A stretch of 64,000 nucleotides of DNA from Tenacibaculum piscium (GCF_021390715.1 NZ_JAJGWT010000004.1:186306-250305); one strand, 5' to 3'. Counted from the stretch's first letter, positions 8,110-17,578 are shown. Numbers and translations are program-made. Notes: generated by a model from the sequence alone, not told the origin.

Positions 8110-8122
8110 TTTTCTATATTTG
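8090..8122 (+). promoter_or_regulatory. Promoter of the esterase-like gene
   Basis: TTG (8090-8092), 22 bases, TATATTTG (8115-8122) fits the flavobacterial consensus at its long-spacer end. The start codon is 77 bases further on. Confidence 0.5.
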
Positions 8123-8198
8123 AAGGATATAATATAACGCCTGAAGAAATCGCTTAAAAATAATCAAAAAATAATCAAGAAAAAATTAAAAAATAATC

Positions 8199-9476
8199 AT
8201 GAAACAACTCTTTTTTTTAGTTACTTTACTGATAAGCACTAGTCTTTTTTCACAAAAAGTAATTACCGATAATATTAATTCTGCCTTCTTTAAAAATGGT
8301 AGAAGTGTCAAAATTTATATTCCTGAAAATTACGACAAAGAACAAGCTGTAAAATATCCTTTAGCCATTATTTTAGGCGATCAATATCTTTTTGATATGT
8401 ACGTTGGAAACGCTAAATTATATGCAAATAGCGACAAAGCTCCACGTCAAATCGTTGTTGGAATTGACATGAAAAACACTTATAAAAAAGATATTTCAAT
8501 TATTCCATCAAACAACGCATTAACAGAAAGTGCGAAACGATTTCAAAAATTCATCAAAAAAGAATTGATTCCTTATATGGAATTAAATTACAGAACTTCA
8601 CCTTTCTTAACCATTGCATCTCAGGGAAAAGCGGCTAATTTTAGCACTTATTTTTTAAGAGATATTGAGCCTATTTTCAATGCTTTTATTTGTATTACGC
8701 CTGAATTTACAAAGTTCAGTGCTCGAACAATTCAATCTTATTCTTTAGCCAGATTGGGTCAAAAAGATAATTCTTATTTTTTATACACCAGTAATAATAA
8801 AAAATATATCAACGAAGAACAACAGGATCGATTTACAGAAATTGGTACTTTTTTAACATCTTTTGATGCTAAAAATATGCACATTACTTTTGATACTTTT
8901 GAAAATTCTCCGAGTTATTTATCGGTAATTGGAGAAACGATTCCACGAGCTTTTGAAAAGATGTTTTATTTGTATGCTAAAATCACCAAAAGTGAATTTG
9001 AAGCAAAAATTAAAGATTTAGATCCTTTAGAAGCGATAAAATATGTAGAACAAAAATATTTAGACATTCAATATTTATATGGTTCGAATTTGAATGTTCG
9101 TTTAGATGATATTTTTGCGATTGAAGGAATTGTTATTGACAAACAAGACGGCGATTATTTGCGTGTTTTAGGTGATTTTGTAATGATAAAATATCCAAAT
9201 TCACATATTGGTGATTTCTATATTGGAAAGTATCATGAATTAGGAAAGGATTACGAAAAAGCGGAGTTTTACTATAAAGCGGCGTTTGGTAAAATGGGAC
9301 CTTCTGATCCGAATGCAACAGCTTTTTACGAAAATATAAAACGAGTAACGGATTTAAAAAACAGCCAACCGAAAGACGAAACTCTCCCTGAAGAAAACTT
9401 TGAAGAAACTCCTCAAGACAATGAAAATAATGAAAATATCGATGAAAATTCAGACCAAAATAATGAAGCTGAATAA
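8199..9476 (+). CDS. Secreted esterase-like (alpha/beta hydrolase) protein with C-terminal TPR and acidic tail
   Basis: The 425-residue protein begins with a signal peptide (MKQLFFLVTLLISTSLFSQ). The region from about 35 to 240 resembles putative esterases of the EstD/PF00756 type: VKIYIPENYD, then YPLAIILGDQYLFD. The expected nucleophile elbow reads IASQG near residue 146, so the Ser is kept but the first Gly of GxSxG is Ile. A TPR-like segment (YHELGKDYEKAEFYYKAAF) lies near 348-366, and an Asn/Glu/Asp-rich tail ends the protein. It may be a weak, altered or inactive esterase. It sits between menB and the menD pair in opposite orientation, with its own promoter and a shared terminator. Confidence 0.75.
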   Translation: MKQLFFLVTLLISTSLFSQKVITDNINSAFFKNGRSVKIYIPENYDKEQAVKYPLAIILGDQYLFDMYVGNAKLYANSDKAPRQIVVGIDMKNTYKKDISIIPSNNALTESAKRFQKFIKKELIPYMELNYRTSPFLTIASQGKAANFSTYFLRDIEPIFNAFICITPEFTKFSARTIQSYSLARLGQKDNSYFLYTSNNKKYINEEQQDRFTEIGTFLTSFDAKNMHITFDTFENSPSYLSVIGETIPRAFEKMFYLYAKITKSEFEAKIKDLDPLEAIKYVEQKYLDIQYLYGSNLNVRLDDIFAIEGIVIDKQDGDYLRVLGDFVMIKYPNSHIGDFYIGKYHELGKDYEKAEFYYKAAFGKMGPSDPNATAFYENIKRVTDLKNSQPKDETLPEENFEETPQDNENNENIDENSDQNNEAE

Positions 9477-9499
9477 TCAATAAAATTTTCATCAAAAAA

Positions 9500-9540
9500 A
9501 AACCGCTATCTTTTTATTTAAAAATAAATGATAGCGGTTT
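9500..9540. terminator. Bidirectional terminator
   Basis: Perfect 11-base arms AAACCGCTATC (9500-9510) and GATAGCGGTTT (9530-9540) with a long AT loop, between converging genes, with A and T runs outside. Confidence 0.8.
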
Positions 9541-9590
9541 TTTTATATAAAATAAGCTTAAAAGAATATTGAAAAATATTGGAATTAAAA

Positions 9591-10076
9591 TTATTTAATT
9601 AATTCAATTCTATCTTCTTTTAGCTCAATTTTTTTATCTTTATACAAACCACCGATAGCTCTTTTAAAAGCCTTTTTACTCATCTGTAAACGAAATTTAA
9701 TTGATTCTGGCGAGCTTTTATCAGTAAGCATTAAAAAACCTTTTTCATCTAATTTACGCATAATTACATCGGCATCGCTGTCAATTACGTTTCTAAAACC
9801 TTGTGGACGTAACGACACATCTATTTTACCATCATCTCGTATTTTTTTAACGTATCCATAGGTTTCCATACCTTCTTCAATATCTTGATATACTTCACTG
9901 TTAAACAACAAACCGTCAAATTCATCATCAATTAAAACATTGTACCCTAAAGGTGTTTGCTCCACTATTTTCAAATTTATCTGATCTCCTTCTTGTAAAC
10001 CACATTGTGAATCGTTTTGCAATTCGTTTTGTGAATTTTCTTGTGAGTCTTCGTATAATCCGTCTTGTAATTCCAT
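9591..10076 (-). CDS. Short CvfB-like RNA-binding protein (S1-like plus winged helix)
   Basis: The 161-residue protein has a Gln/Asp/Glu-rich, low-complexity start (residues 1-28), one S1-like beta-barrel (about 30-90, ending KIDVSLRPQG) and a winged-helix-like end (MSKKAFKRAIGGLYKDKKIELKEDRIELIK) typical of the CvfB/YitL family. Full CvfB has about 280-300 residues and several S1 repeats, so this is a shortened form. No frameshift or upstream remnant is visible. It starts one base from the menD stop (10078) and is probably co-transcribed with it. A role in RNA binding is inferred from the fold. Confidence 0.75.
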   Translation of the reverse strand: MELQDGLYEDSQENSQNELQNDSQCGLQEGDQINLKIVEQTPLGYNVLIDDEFDGLLFNSEVYQDIEEGMETYGYVKKIRDDGKIDVSLRPQGFRNVIDSDADVIMRKLDEKGFLMLTDKSSPESIKFRLQMSKKAFKRAIGGLYKDKKIELKEDRIELIK

Positions 10077-10077
10077 T

Positions 10078-11793
10078 TTATAAGTTTTTAAAATAGTTCT
10101 TTAAAACTACGTCATTTATTTCTTTCGGAGTAAAAACCTCCATTATTTTTGGCTTCCCAGATTCCGCATAAAAATCATTCAATCCGTTCAATTCTGTTGT
10201 TAATTCTTCTAAATTTGAAATAGCTGTATATTCAAAATCATACATTTTTGCCAAATGTTCCGCCGTTAAATGATGTGGCGTTTCAAAATAATTTGTGGCA
10301 TTTGTAGTCGATGGTCCAGGGATAAACCTGAAAATTCCGCCACCAGCATTATTTATTATAATAATTCTAAAATCTGTAGGAATATTAGTGTTCCATAAAG
10401 CGTTGCTATCGTAAAAAAAACTTAAATCTCCTGTAATAAAAGTTGTTTTTTTGATGGTTTTTGTTGCAAATCCCGCTCCGATTGCCGTGCTTGTACTTCC
10501 GTCAATCCCGCTTGTACCTCTATTGCAAAATATTTGCAAGGTTTTATTGGTATCAAATAATTGTGAATACCTGATTATAGAACTGTTGCTAATTTGAAGC
10601 TGTGAATTGTTAGGAATTGCTTTTAAAACGGTTTCAAATACTTTTAAATCGGAATATTCACAATTTGCTAAATATTGTTGATGTTTTTGATGTCGTTCTT
10701 GCTTTTTAACCAGCCATTTTTGTTGATAAATATTGCTGATTTCTGCTAATTCACTTACTTTATTTTCTTGCTGATTTGCTAATTTTCGCAAAAAATATAC
10801 GGGTTTCTCTTGCACAAATTCCGATAAACATTGATAGGTATCCATGGGTTTAAATTCATCGATATGCCAATGATTTTCAGGTGTATATTTTCGCAAAAAT
10901 TGCTTTATTTTCTTAGAAATAACCATTCCTCCCAAAGTAATTAAAACCGCTGGACGCAATGCCGAAAAATCAGCTTCGTTTAAAGGAATAATCAATTTAT
11001 CAATGCTGTTGATAAATTTTAAATGATATAAATTTGAAGTCGTTTCTGTAAAAACTAAAACAGACTGATTATCCGCTAAATCAGTTAAAACAGCTTGCAA
11101 TTCATCCTCAGGGAAATGACTTCCTACTAAAATCATTTTTTTAGAAGATGTATTCCAAATTTCTATTAATTTCTGATAATTTTTAGCATCTTGAAAATTA
11201 GTATTTTGATTGTTTTCTTCTAAATTTTCAGAAAAATCAATCATTTTTAAATCATCAACAGTTTCATACAAAGGCTCGTCAAAAGGAACATTAATATGTA
11301 CCGGTGCTTTTTTTGAAATTGCAATTTGCAAGGCTTTACTTACTAAGGTTTTATTTTGAATAAACTGATTGCCCGATTTATTGGTCGATTCTGTTAAATT
11401 TGCCGAAAATAATACATGATTTTCAAACACATTTTCCTGACGGATGGTTTGTCCATCGCCAATATCGATTAAATGTTTGGGTCTATCCGCAGAAATTACC
11501 ACCAGCGGAATATTGCTATAAAAAGCCTCCGCTATGGCGGGATAATAATTTAATAATGCAGAGCCTGAAGAACAAATCATAGCCACAGGTTTTCGCTTTT
11601 GCTGAGCGATTCCTAAGGCAAAAAAAGCGGCACAACGCTCATCAACAACACTTAATGTTTCTATTTTTGGATGATTTGAAAACCCAATAGTCAGCGGTGC
11701 GTTTCTTGAACCTGGCGAAATAATAACGGTATCAATATGAAATTGATGACATGCTGAAATAACTAATTGTGCGAGTTCTTTTTTTGGATACAT
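10078..11793 (-). CDS. menD: 2-succinyl-5-enolpyruvyl-6-hydroxy-3-cyclohexene-1-carboxylate synthase MenD
   Basis: MenD is the thiamine-diphosphate enzyme that joins isochorismate and 2-oxoglutarate in menaquinone synthesis. At 571 residues it is full length. It shows IISPGSRNAPLTIGF near 24-38, VVDERCAAFFALGIAQ with the cofactor-activating Glu near 52, CNRGTSGIDGSTSTAIGAG near 412-430, and the GDLSFFYDSNALWN to NNAGGGIFRFIPG thiamine-diphosphate/Mg region near 447-486. Together with menB it shows that the organism uses menaquinone as respiratory quinone. Confidence 0.97.
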   Translation of the reverse strand: MYPKKELAQLVISACHQFHIDTVIISPGSRNAPLTIGFSNHPKIETLSVVDERCAAFFALGIAQQKRKPVAMICSSGSALLNYYPAIAEAFYSNIPLVVISADRPKHLIDIGDGQTIRQENVFENHVLFSANLTESTNKSGNQFIQNKTLVSKALQIAISKKAPVHINVPFDEPLYETVDDLKMIDFSENLEENNQNTNFQDAKNYQKLIEIWNTSSKKMILVGSHFPEDELQAVLTDLADNQSVLVFTETTSNLYHLKFINSIDKLIIPLNEADFSALRPAVLITLGGMVISKKIKQFLRKYTPENHWHIDEFKPMDTYQCLSEFVQEKPVYFLRKLANQQENKVSELAEISNIYQQKWLVKKQERHQKHQQYLANCEYSDLKVFETVLKAIPNNSQLQISNSSIIRYSQLFDTNKTLQIFCNRGTSGIDGSTSTAIGAGFATKTIKKTTFITGDLSFFYDSNALWNTNIPTDFRIIIINNAGGGIFRFIPGPSTTNATNYFETPHHLTAEHLAKMYDFEYTAISNLEELTTELNGLNDFYAESGKPKIMEVFTPKEINDVVLKNYFKNL

Positions 11794-11809
11794 CTTACTT
11801 TAATTTAAA

Positions 11810-11848
11810 AAAATGTCATTTTAAAGAATTACTTCAAAATGACATTTT
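11810..11848 (-). terminator. Terminator after the transaldolase-like gene
   Basis: Arms AAAATGTCATTTT (11810-11822) and AAAATGACATTTT (11836-11848) are perfectly complementary and end in T on the minus strand. Confidence 0.65.
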
Positions 11849-11904
11849 ATGCTAAAAAATTAATATTATGGCAATAATCTTGCGATAATACTTAGTTTTT
11901 TCTT

Positions 11905-12558
11905 TTAGTTTCCTTTTTTATAATCTTCTAAAAATTTTGCCAAACCGATGTCTGTTAAAGGATGTTTTAACAATCCTTCGATTGCACTTAAAGGTCCTGT
12001 CATTACATTGGCACCTAATTTTGCACAATCAATAATGTGCATCGTGTGACGTACAGATGCCGCTAAAATTTGTGTTTCAAAATTATAATTATCATAAATT
12101 AAACGGATTTCAGAGATTAAATTTAATCCATCTGTTGAAATATCATCTAAACGACCAATAAATGGCGATACATACGTTGCTCCTGCTTTGGCCGCCAATA
12201 ACGCCTGACCTGCTGAAAAAACAAGTGTTACATTTGTTTTAATTCCTTTTGATGAAAAATATTTACACGCTTTAATTCCATCTTTTATCATTGGTAATTT
12301 TACCACGATTTGAGGATTTAAAGCAGCTAACGCCTCTCCTTCTTTTACCATTCCGTCAAAATTAGTTGAAATAACCTCAGCAGAAACATCACCTTCTACC
12401 AATTTACAAATTTCTTTGTAATGATTGATAATATTTTGTTCGCCTGTAATTCCTTCTTTTGCCATTAAAGATGGATTGGTCGTTACACCATCTAAAATTC
12501 CTAACGCTTGTGCTTCTTTTATTTGTGCTAAATTAGCAGTGTCTATAAAAAATTTCAT
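11905..12558 (-). CDS. fsa: Fructose-6-phosphate aldolase / short transaldolase
   Basis: At 217 residues this is the short class of the transaldolase family (TalC/MipB/FSA), cytoplasmic sugar-phosphate enzymes using a Schiff-base lysine. It opens [20 protein letters not shown], has [13 protein letters not shown] near 24-36, [15 protein letters not shown] near 83-97, and a final [18 protein letters not shown] block around 127-145. Whether it acts as fructose-6-phosphate aldolase or as transaldolase cannot be told by eye; in Bacteroidota this type is often annotated as transaldolase. It is transcribed alone and followed by its own terminator. Confidence 0.9.
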   Translation of the reverse strand: MKFFIDTANLAQIKEAQALGILDGVTTNPSLMAKEGITGEQNIINHYKEICKLVEGDVSAEVISTNFDGMVKEGEALAALNPQIVVKLPMIKDGIKACKYFSSKGIKTNVTLVFSAGQALLAAKAGATYVSPFIGRLDDISTDGLNLISEIRLIYDNYNFETQILAASVRHTMHIIDCAKLGANVMTGPLSAIEGLLKHPLTDIGLAKFLEDYKKGN

Positions 12559-12656
12559 CTATATATATGTTATATGGTTAAATTAATTTTAATTAAAAGC
12601 GATTTTTTGACTTTACAGAATATTGCTTACAAATTTACAATTTATTTATAATTTAG

Positions 12657-13457
12657 CTATAATTTATAATGATTCATTAATAGTTTTTGATACATTTTAT
12701 CAGGTAGTATTCGTTTTAGAACGATGGAGAATTTTTCCATAAAACCACCTATTTTGTAATGTATTTTAGGATTTTTATGTTCTATAATTTCATGCAATGC
12801 CTTTGCCATTATTTCAGGATTCATTCCTGATGACACATGCCCGTCCATTAAAGCTAAATTTTCGGCATATTTTTCTTTATAAGCCGATTTTTCATATACT
12901 GGCGTATGATATCTTCCTGCGGCAATATTGGTGGCAAAATCACCAGGTGCTACATTTATTACCTTAATTCCAAAACTTTTCACCTCCATACTAATGGCTT
13001 CTGTAACGAGTTCTAAAGCACCTTTACTTGCCGAATAAATCCCCCTAAAAGGCAATCCCATATAACCTGCGATGGATGTTAAATTAATAACAACACCCGA
13101 TTTTTGTTGGCGCATTTGTGGCAAAACAGCCTTGATAACATCAATAGTGCCAAAGAAATTCGTGTTAAAATTCGCACGCATTTCATCGGTTGGCGTATCT
13201 TCAATCGACCCTGTTATTCCTTTTCCTGCATTGTTTATTAACACATCTATTCTACCTTCTTTTTGAAGAATACTTTGAATAGCTTCTTGTATTGTTACTG
13301 GTTTTGTAACATCTAAAGCCACCATTTTATAAGGTAATTTTAAACCTTCGGGATTTCTGCTTGTTCCGTAAACGATATACTTTTTATGATGCAAATAAGT
13401 AGCAACCGCTTTTCCGATTCCTGAAGATGCGCCTGTTATTAATACGACTTTTGACAT
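12657..13457 (-). CDS. Short-chain dehydrogenase/reductase
   Basis: A 266-residue classical SDR. The NAD(P)-binding motif GASSGIGKA is at residues 9-17, NNAGKG near 81-86, the catalytic Ser in INLTSIAGYMG near 128, and YSASKGAL (Tyr and Lys of YxxxK) near 142-149. The C-terminus has a helix rich in basic and hydrophobic residues (FSIVLKRILPDKMYQKLL), as in lipid- or steroid-active SDRs, but the substrate is unknown. It is divergent from the M1 peptidase gene. Confidence 0.9.
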   Translation of the reverse strand: MSKVVLITGASSGIGKAVATYLHHKKYIVYGTSRNPEGLKLPYKMVALDVTKPVTIQEAIQSILQKEGRIDVLINNAGKGITGSIEDTPTDEMRANFNTNFFGTIDVIKAVLPQMRQQKSGVVINLTSIAGYMGLPFRGIYSASKGALELVTEAISMEVKSFGIKVINVAPGDFATNIAAGRYHTPVYEKSAYKEKYAENLALMDGHVSSGMNPEIMAKALHEIIEHKNPKIHYKIGGFMEKFSIVLKRILPDKMYQKLLMNHYKL

Positions 13458-13538
13458 TTATTAAATTTTATACAAATATCAGAAAAGTTCGCTATAATTA
13501 GCCATAATTCATTCTGGTAAACAAAAAAATTAAACACT

Positions 13539-13546
13539 TATATTTG
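13539..13546 (+). promoter_or_regulatory. Candidate -7 box for the M1 peptidase gene
   Basis: TATATTTG matches TAnnTTTG and lies 27 bases before the ATG at 13574. No exact TTG is found 17-23 bases upstream. Confidence 0.45.
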
Positions 13547-13573
13547 TAATCCTTATTTAATAACAACTTTATA

Positions 13574-15232
13574 ATGAATAAAAAAATAATTATAAGCGCT
13601 TTTTTTCTGATAATCAGTAATACTATATTCGCACAAACATCGCTGTTTGAACATAGTAAAAACTTCACACATCAAGACAGTTTGCGAGGAACAATAACAC
13701 CCGAAAGAGTTTGGTGGAACTTGATGTATTATCATTTAGATATTGCTGTGAATCCTGATAAAAAATTTATCCAAGGAAAAAACACGGTACAATACACCGT
13801 TTTAAAACCACATAATGTATTACAAATTGATTTACAAGCGCCTTTAAAAATCACGAAAGTTGTTCAAAATGGCAGAGAATTAAAAGTAACTCATCAAGGA
13901 AATGCACATTTTATTCATTTGAAAGAAACTCAAAAAATAGGCGCTGTTAATTCTTTGGATATTTATTATAAAGGACACCCAAAAGTTGCAAAAAATGCAC
14001 CTTGGGATGGTGGTTTTACCTGGAAAAAAGATAAGAATGGGAATCATTTTGTTGCCACTTCTTGCCAAGGATTAGGTGCAAGTGTTTGGTGGCCAAACAA
14101 AGATCATATGTATGATGAAGTGGATAGCATGGCAATTAGCGTGCGTGTTCCTAAAAATTTGATGGATATTTCTAACGGAAAATTACGCAATATCGAGCAA
14201 CATAATGACGGTACAAAAACCTATCATTGGTTTGTCGATAATCCGATTAATAATTATGGCGTCAATATAAATATTGGTAATTATGTACATTTTTCTGAAA
14301 AATATAACGGTGAAGCGGGTATTTTAAATATGGATTATTATGTGTTACAAGATAATTTATCAAAAGCAAAAAAGCAGTTTAAAGAAGCTCCTAAAATGAT
14401 GAAAGCTTTCGAACATTGGTTTGGGAAATATCCTTTTTATAAAGATGGATACAAACTCGTAGAAGCGCCTTATTTAGGTATGGAACATCAAAGTTCGGTT
14501 ACGTATGGAAATAATTTTGAAAACGGATATTTAGGACGTGATTTATCAGGAACTGGCTGGGGTTTACAATTCGATTTTATTATTATTCACGAATCGGGAC
14601 ATGAATGGTTTGCCAATAATATTACCAATAAAGATATTGCAGATATGTGGATTCATGAAAGTTTCACCGCCTATTCTGAAAGCTTATTTTTAGACTATTA
14701 CTACGGTAGAAAAGCATCCAAAGAATATATTATAGGAACTCGAAAAAACATCAAAAATGATATTCCAATTATTGGACAATATGATGTAAACAGCGAAGGT
14801 TCTGGCGATATGTATTATAAAGGTGCAAATATGTTGCATACCATTAGAACCTTGCTTAATAATGATGAAAAATGGCGACAAATTTTACGTGGTTTGAATT
14901 CGGTTTTTTATCATAAAACAGTAACAACCAAACAGGTTGAAAATTATTTAATAGCACAATCAGGCTTAGATTTATCTTGTATTTTTGATCAGTATTTACG
15001 AACCATTAAAATTCCTATTTTTGAATATAAAGTTAAAAACAATGAAATTTCATATCGATGGAAGAATGTTATTGAAGGTTTTAATATGCCTATAAATATT
15101 TTGGTTGATAAAAAAACTCAACAATTAAATCCTACTAAAAATTGGCAAAAAACAATAGTTTCTTCGGATAAAATAGCGGCTAAAATTACGGTGGATGAAA
15201 ATTTTTATATAGATATTAAAAACATAAAATAA
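13574..15232 (+). CDS. M1 family aminopeptidase-like metallopeptidase, exported
   Basis: The 552-residue protein begins with a signal peptide (MNKKIIISAFFLIISNTIFAQ). The gluzincin site is intact: H339-E340-S-G-H343 and E362 in WIHESF, the HExxH-x18-E pattern of M1 peptidases. LGMEHQSS near residue 304 stands for the family's GxMEN exopeptidase loop, with His in place of Asn. It has the N-terminal beta domain and catalytic domain but no long C-terminal helical domain, as in shorter Bacteroidota members. It probably trims peptides in the periplasm. It is monocistronic and converges on the DUF721 gene across a conspicuous palindrome. Confidence 0.93.
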   Translation: MNKKIIISAFFLIISNTIFAQTSLFEHSKNFTHQDSLRGTITPERVWWNLMYYHLDIAVNPDKKFIQGKNTVQYTVLKPHNVLQIDLQAPLKITKVVQNGRELKVTHQGNAHFIHLKETQKIGAVNSLDIYYKGHPKVAKNAPWDGGFTWKKDKNGNHFVATSCQGLGASVWWPNKDHMYDEVDSMAISVRVPKNLMDISNGKLRNIEQHNDGTKTYHWFVDNPINNYGVNINIGNYVHFSEKYNGEAGILNMDYYVLQDNLSKAKKQFKEAPKMMKAFEHWFGKYPFYKDGYKLVEAPYLGMEHQSSVTYGNNFENGYLGRDLSGTGWGLQFDFIIIHESGHEWFANNITNKDIADMWIHESFTAYSESLFLDYYYGRKASKEYIIGTRKNIKNDIPIIGQYDVNSEGSGDMYYKGANMLHTIRTLLNNDEKWRQILRGLNSVFYHKTVTTKQVENYLIAQSGLDLSCIFDQYLRTIKIPIFEYKVKNNEISYRWKNVIEGFNMPINILVDKKTQQLNPTKNWQKTIVSSDKIAAKITVDENFYIDIKNIK

Positions 15233-15248
15233 ACCCAATATAGGTTAC

Positions 15249-15276
15249 GTAGAGACGCGATGCATCGCGTCTCTAC
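15249..15276. repeat. 28-base perfect GC-rich palindrome
   Basis: GTAGAGACGCGATG followed directly by its exact reverse complement CATCGCGTCTCTAC, with no loop. The composition is far from the AT-rich surroundings. It lies in the 55 bases between converging genes. It could act as a terminator but lacks a U-run, and the motif resembles a short repeat I recall from many unrelated bacterial genomes. Confidence 0.85.
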
Positions 15277-15287
15277 AAATCGTGGGA

Positions 15288-15584
15288 TTACACCAACATT
15301 ATTTTTTTGATTAAATTTTCGCCAATTTCTTCGTTTATCATTCGGATTATTTTCTCTTTTCCATAATTTAATTCCTCTCTTAAAACAGACGATGTCAAAC
15401 GAACAATTAACGTTCCGTTTTGTAGTTTCACTTCACTAGTATAAGACGCAACTCCAGCGCCCATTAACTTTTCCCAAGCTTCGTGAATGTGAATTTTCTG
15501 AAAACCTTTGTTTAAATTTCCTTCTTTAATATAACTTCCTAATAAATCTTTAATTGAAAAACTATCATTTTCTCGTTTTGCCAT
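15288..15584 (-). CDS. DUF721 (DciA-like) protein
   Basis: A 98-residue protein of the DUF721 family, whose members include DciA, a loader of the replicative helicase. The core is visible as IHEAWEKLMGAGVASYTSEVKLQNGTLIVRLTSSVLREELNYGKEKII (about 29-77), a KH-like fold. It lies 18 bases downstream of recF on the same strand, an arrangement that fits a role in DNA replication or repair. That this form loads helicase is inferred from the family. Confidence 0.88.
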   Translation of the reverse strand: MAKRENDSFSIKDLLGSYIKEGNLNKGFQKIHIHEAWEKLMGAGVASYTSEVKLQNGTLIVRLTSSVLREELNYGKEKIIRMINEEIGENLIKKIMLV

Positions 15585-15602
15585 ACTTTTTTAAAATTTA
15601 TA

Positions 15603-16682
15603 TTATAAATTAAAAATTTGATATTCTTGATTACTATTTTTAAGTACATTTTCGGTTCTGTCAAAATGTGTATCAGTTATAAAAATTTGTCCAAAAGCGT
15701 CATTATTTACCAAAGCGACAATTTGTGCGACTCGATTTTCGTCTAATTTATCAAAAATATCATCTAATAATAAAATCGGCGTTACGTTTGATTGTTTTTT
15801 AATAAATTCGAATTGTGCTAATTTCAAAGCGATTAAATACGATTTTTGTTGTCCTTGCGATCCAAATTTTTTAATAGGATATTCGCCAATTTCAAAATTC
15901 AAATCATCTTTATGAATCCCCGATGACGTATATTGTAACATTCTATCTTTCGATAAACTTTGCGTTAATAAATCGGCTAAAGAAGTTTCATGTAATTGAC
16001 TTTTATAGCGTAAATTCACTTTTTCTTTTGCTCCTGAAATTATTTGATGTTTTTCATTAAAAATCGGTACAAATTCTTCTAAAAAGTCTTTTCTCTTTTG
16101 ATAAATAATCATTCCTAATTCGATTAATTGCGCATCATATACTTTTAAATTTAAGGCATCAAATATTCTGTTTGCAACAAAATATTTTAACAACGCATTT
16201 CGCTGACTGATAATTTTATTATACGAAATTAAACTTTGTAAGTATTTTTTATCTTGTTGAGAAATAACGCCATCTATAAATTTTCGGCGGGTTTCACTGC
16301 CTTCTACAATTAAATTTCTATCGGCAGGCGAAATAATAACCAACGGCAATTGCCCGATATGTTCCGAGAATTTTTCGTAAGCTTTATCGTTTCTTTTTAA
16401 TATTTTTTTCTGACCTCTTTTTAAAGAACATAAAATTTTCTCATTTCTATCGCCTAATTGATAGGTTCCTTCAATCATAAAAAAATCTTGCCCATGACGA
16501 ATATTTTGTCCAGCAACCGAATTAAAGTAACTTTTTGCAAACGACAAATAATAAATAGCATCTAACACATTGGTTTTTCCAACGCCATTATCGCCCACAA
16601 AACAGTTTATTTTCTGCTGAAAATCAAACGATTGCGTTTCAATATTCTTAAAGTTTACCAATGATAATTTTTGCAAATACAT
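15603..16682 (-). CDS. recF: DNA replication and repair protein RecF
   Basis: RecF is an SMC-like ATPase that helps load RecA at single-strand gaps. From the ATG at 16680-16682 the protein has 359 residues, the usual size, starting [20 protein letters not shown]. The Walker A motif [17 protein letters not shown] is at about residues 31-47, the signature [16 protein letters not shown] near 273-288 and Walker [15 protein letters not shown] near 305-318. The frame is open 37 codons upstream, but those residues are unlike RecF. It is divergent from the TPR gene and followed by the DUF721 gene. Confidence 0.96.
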   Translation of the reverse strand: MYLQKLSLVNFKNIETQSFDFQQKINCFVGDNGVGKTNVLDAIYYLSFAKSYFNSVAGQNIRHGQDFFMIEGTYQLGDRNEKILCSLKRGQKKILKRNDKAYEKFSEHIGQLPLVIISPADRNLIVEGSETRRKFIDGVISQQDKKYLQSLISYNKIISQRNALLKYFVANRIFDALNLKVYDAQLIELGMIIYQKRKDFLEEFVPIFNEKHQIISGAKEKVNLRYKSQLHETSLADLLTQSLSKDRMLQYTSSGIHKDDLNFEIGEYPIKKFGSQGQQKSYLIALKLAQFEFIKKQSNVTPILLLDDIFDKLDENRVAQIVALVNNDAFGQIFITDTHFDRTENVLKNSNQEYQIFNL

Positions 16683-16765
16683 ACTGAAAATTGTTTCAAA
16701 AAAGAACCTGCAAATTATGTTTTTTTTAGCGAAAAAATCAATTTTTAAAATCCAATTTAAAAAGC

Positions 16766-16773
16766 TATTTTTG
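16766..16773 (+). promoter_or_regulatory. Candidate -7 box for the TPR-ribH-mutL run
   Basis: TATTTTTG matches TAnnTTTG, 22 bases before the ATG at 16796; no well-placed TTG is visible. Confidence 0.4.
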
Positions 16774-16795
16774 TTCCACAAATTTTTAAGCAATT

Positions 16796-17578
16796 ATGGC
16801 TACATACAAAAAAAGAGGATACAAACCTAAAAAAGAAAAGATTGTAGAAGAAGTTGAAGAGAACTTTGATGAATCGCAAAGTACCACGGCTGAAGTATTT
16901 AATACTTTAGATGATACGGCAAATAAATCAGAGCAATGGATTGAGAAAAATAGCAAATCTTTATTTTATGGATTGATAACAATCGCGGCTTTAATTTTAG
17001 GATATTTAGCCTATACTTCATTCATTTCAGAACCAAATCAAAAGGAAGCTTCGAATGAGTTAGCATATCCAAGAACATTCTTTGACAAAGCAGAGAAATC
17101 AGCTGGTGTTGCAGCAGATTCTTTATATAACATCGGATTAAATGGTGGTGATGGAAAATATGGTTTTACCGATATTGCTGATAAATTTAGCGGTACAAAA
17201 GCAGGAAATTTAGCAAATTATTATGCAGGTATTTCATATTTAAAAATTAAAAAATATCAAGAAGCGATTTCGTATTTAAGTGATTTTGATTCCGAAGATG
17301 AATTATTAGGAGCAACTGCTTTAGGAGCAATTGGCGATGCTTTTGCTGATATTAATCAACCAGAAGATGCCTTAGCTTATTATCAAAAAGCAGCTAAAAA
17401 GAAAAGTAATGACTTTACAGCGCCTTTATTCTTATTTAAAGCGGCACAAACTGCCATGACTTTAAAAGAATATAAAACTGCTGAAAAATTATATACAAAA
17501 ATTAAAGAAAAATACGCTAGTACCGATCAAGGTAAGGATATTGAAAAATATATCAATAGTGCAAAATACGCGCAATAA
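16796..17578 (+). CDS. Membrane-anchored TPR protein
   Basis: The 260-residue protein has a charged cytoplasmic N-terminus (MATYKKRGYKPKKEKIVEE), one membrane helix near residues 56-76 (LFYGLITIAALILGYLAYTSF), and a TPR-rich domain to the end (for example YYAGISYLKIKKYQEAISYL and FADINQPEDALAYYQKAAKK). The layout resembles YfgM-type SecYEG-associated proteins, but a direct link is not shown. Its stop codon overlaps the ribH start by one base (TAATG), so the two are translationally coupled. Confidence 0.88.
   Translation: MATYKKRGYKPKKEKIVEEVEENFDESQSTTAEVFNTLDDTANKSEQWIEKNSKSLFYGLITIAALILGYLAYTSFISEPNQKEASNELAYPRTFFDKAEKSAGVAADSLYNIGLNGGDGKYGFTDIADKFSGTKAGNLANYYAGISYLKIKKYQEAISYLSDFDSEDELLGATALGAIGDAFADINQPEDALAYYQKAAKKKSNDFTAPLFLFKAAQTAMTLKEYKTAEKLYTKIKEKYASTDQGKDIEKYINSAKYAQ

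Noticed and set aside
9133..9495. 120-codon minus-strand frame opposite the esterase-like gene
   Set aside because: Antisense of a well-supported gene and rich in His, Phe and Gln as mirror frames are; ends in the terminator.
16683..16793. Longer RecF start with 37 extra residues
   Set aside because: The added residues are hydrophobic and unlike Rec[16 protein letters not shown] is the normal family start.
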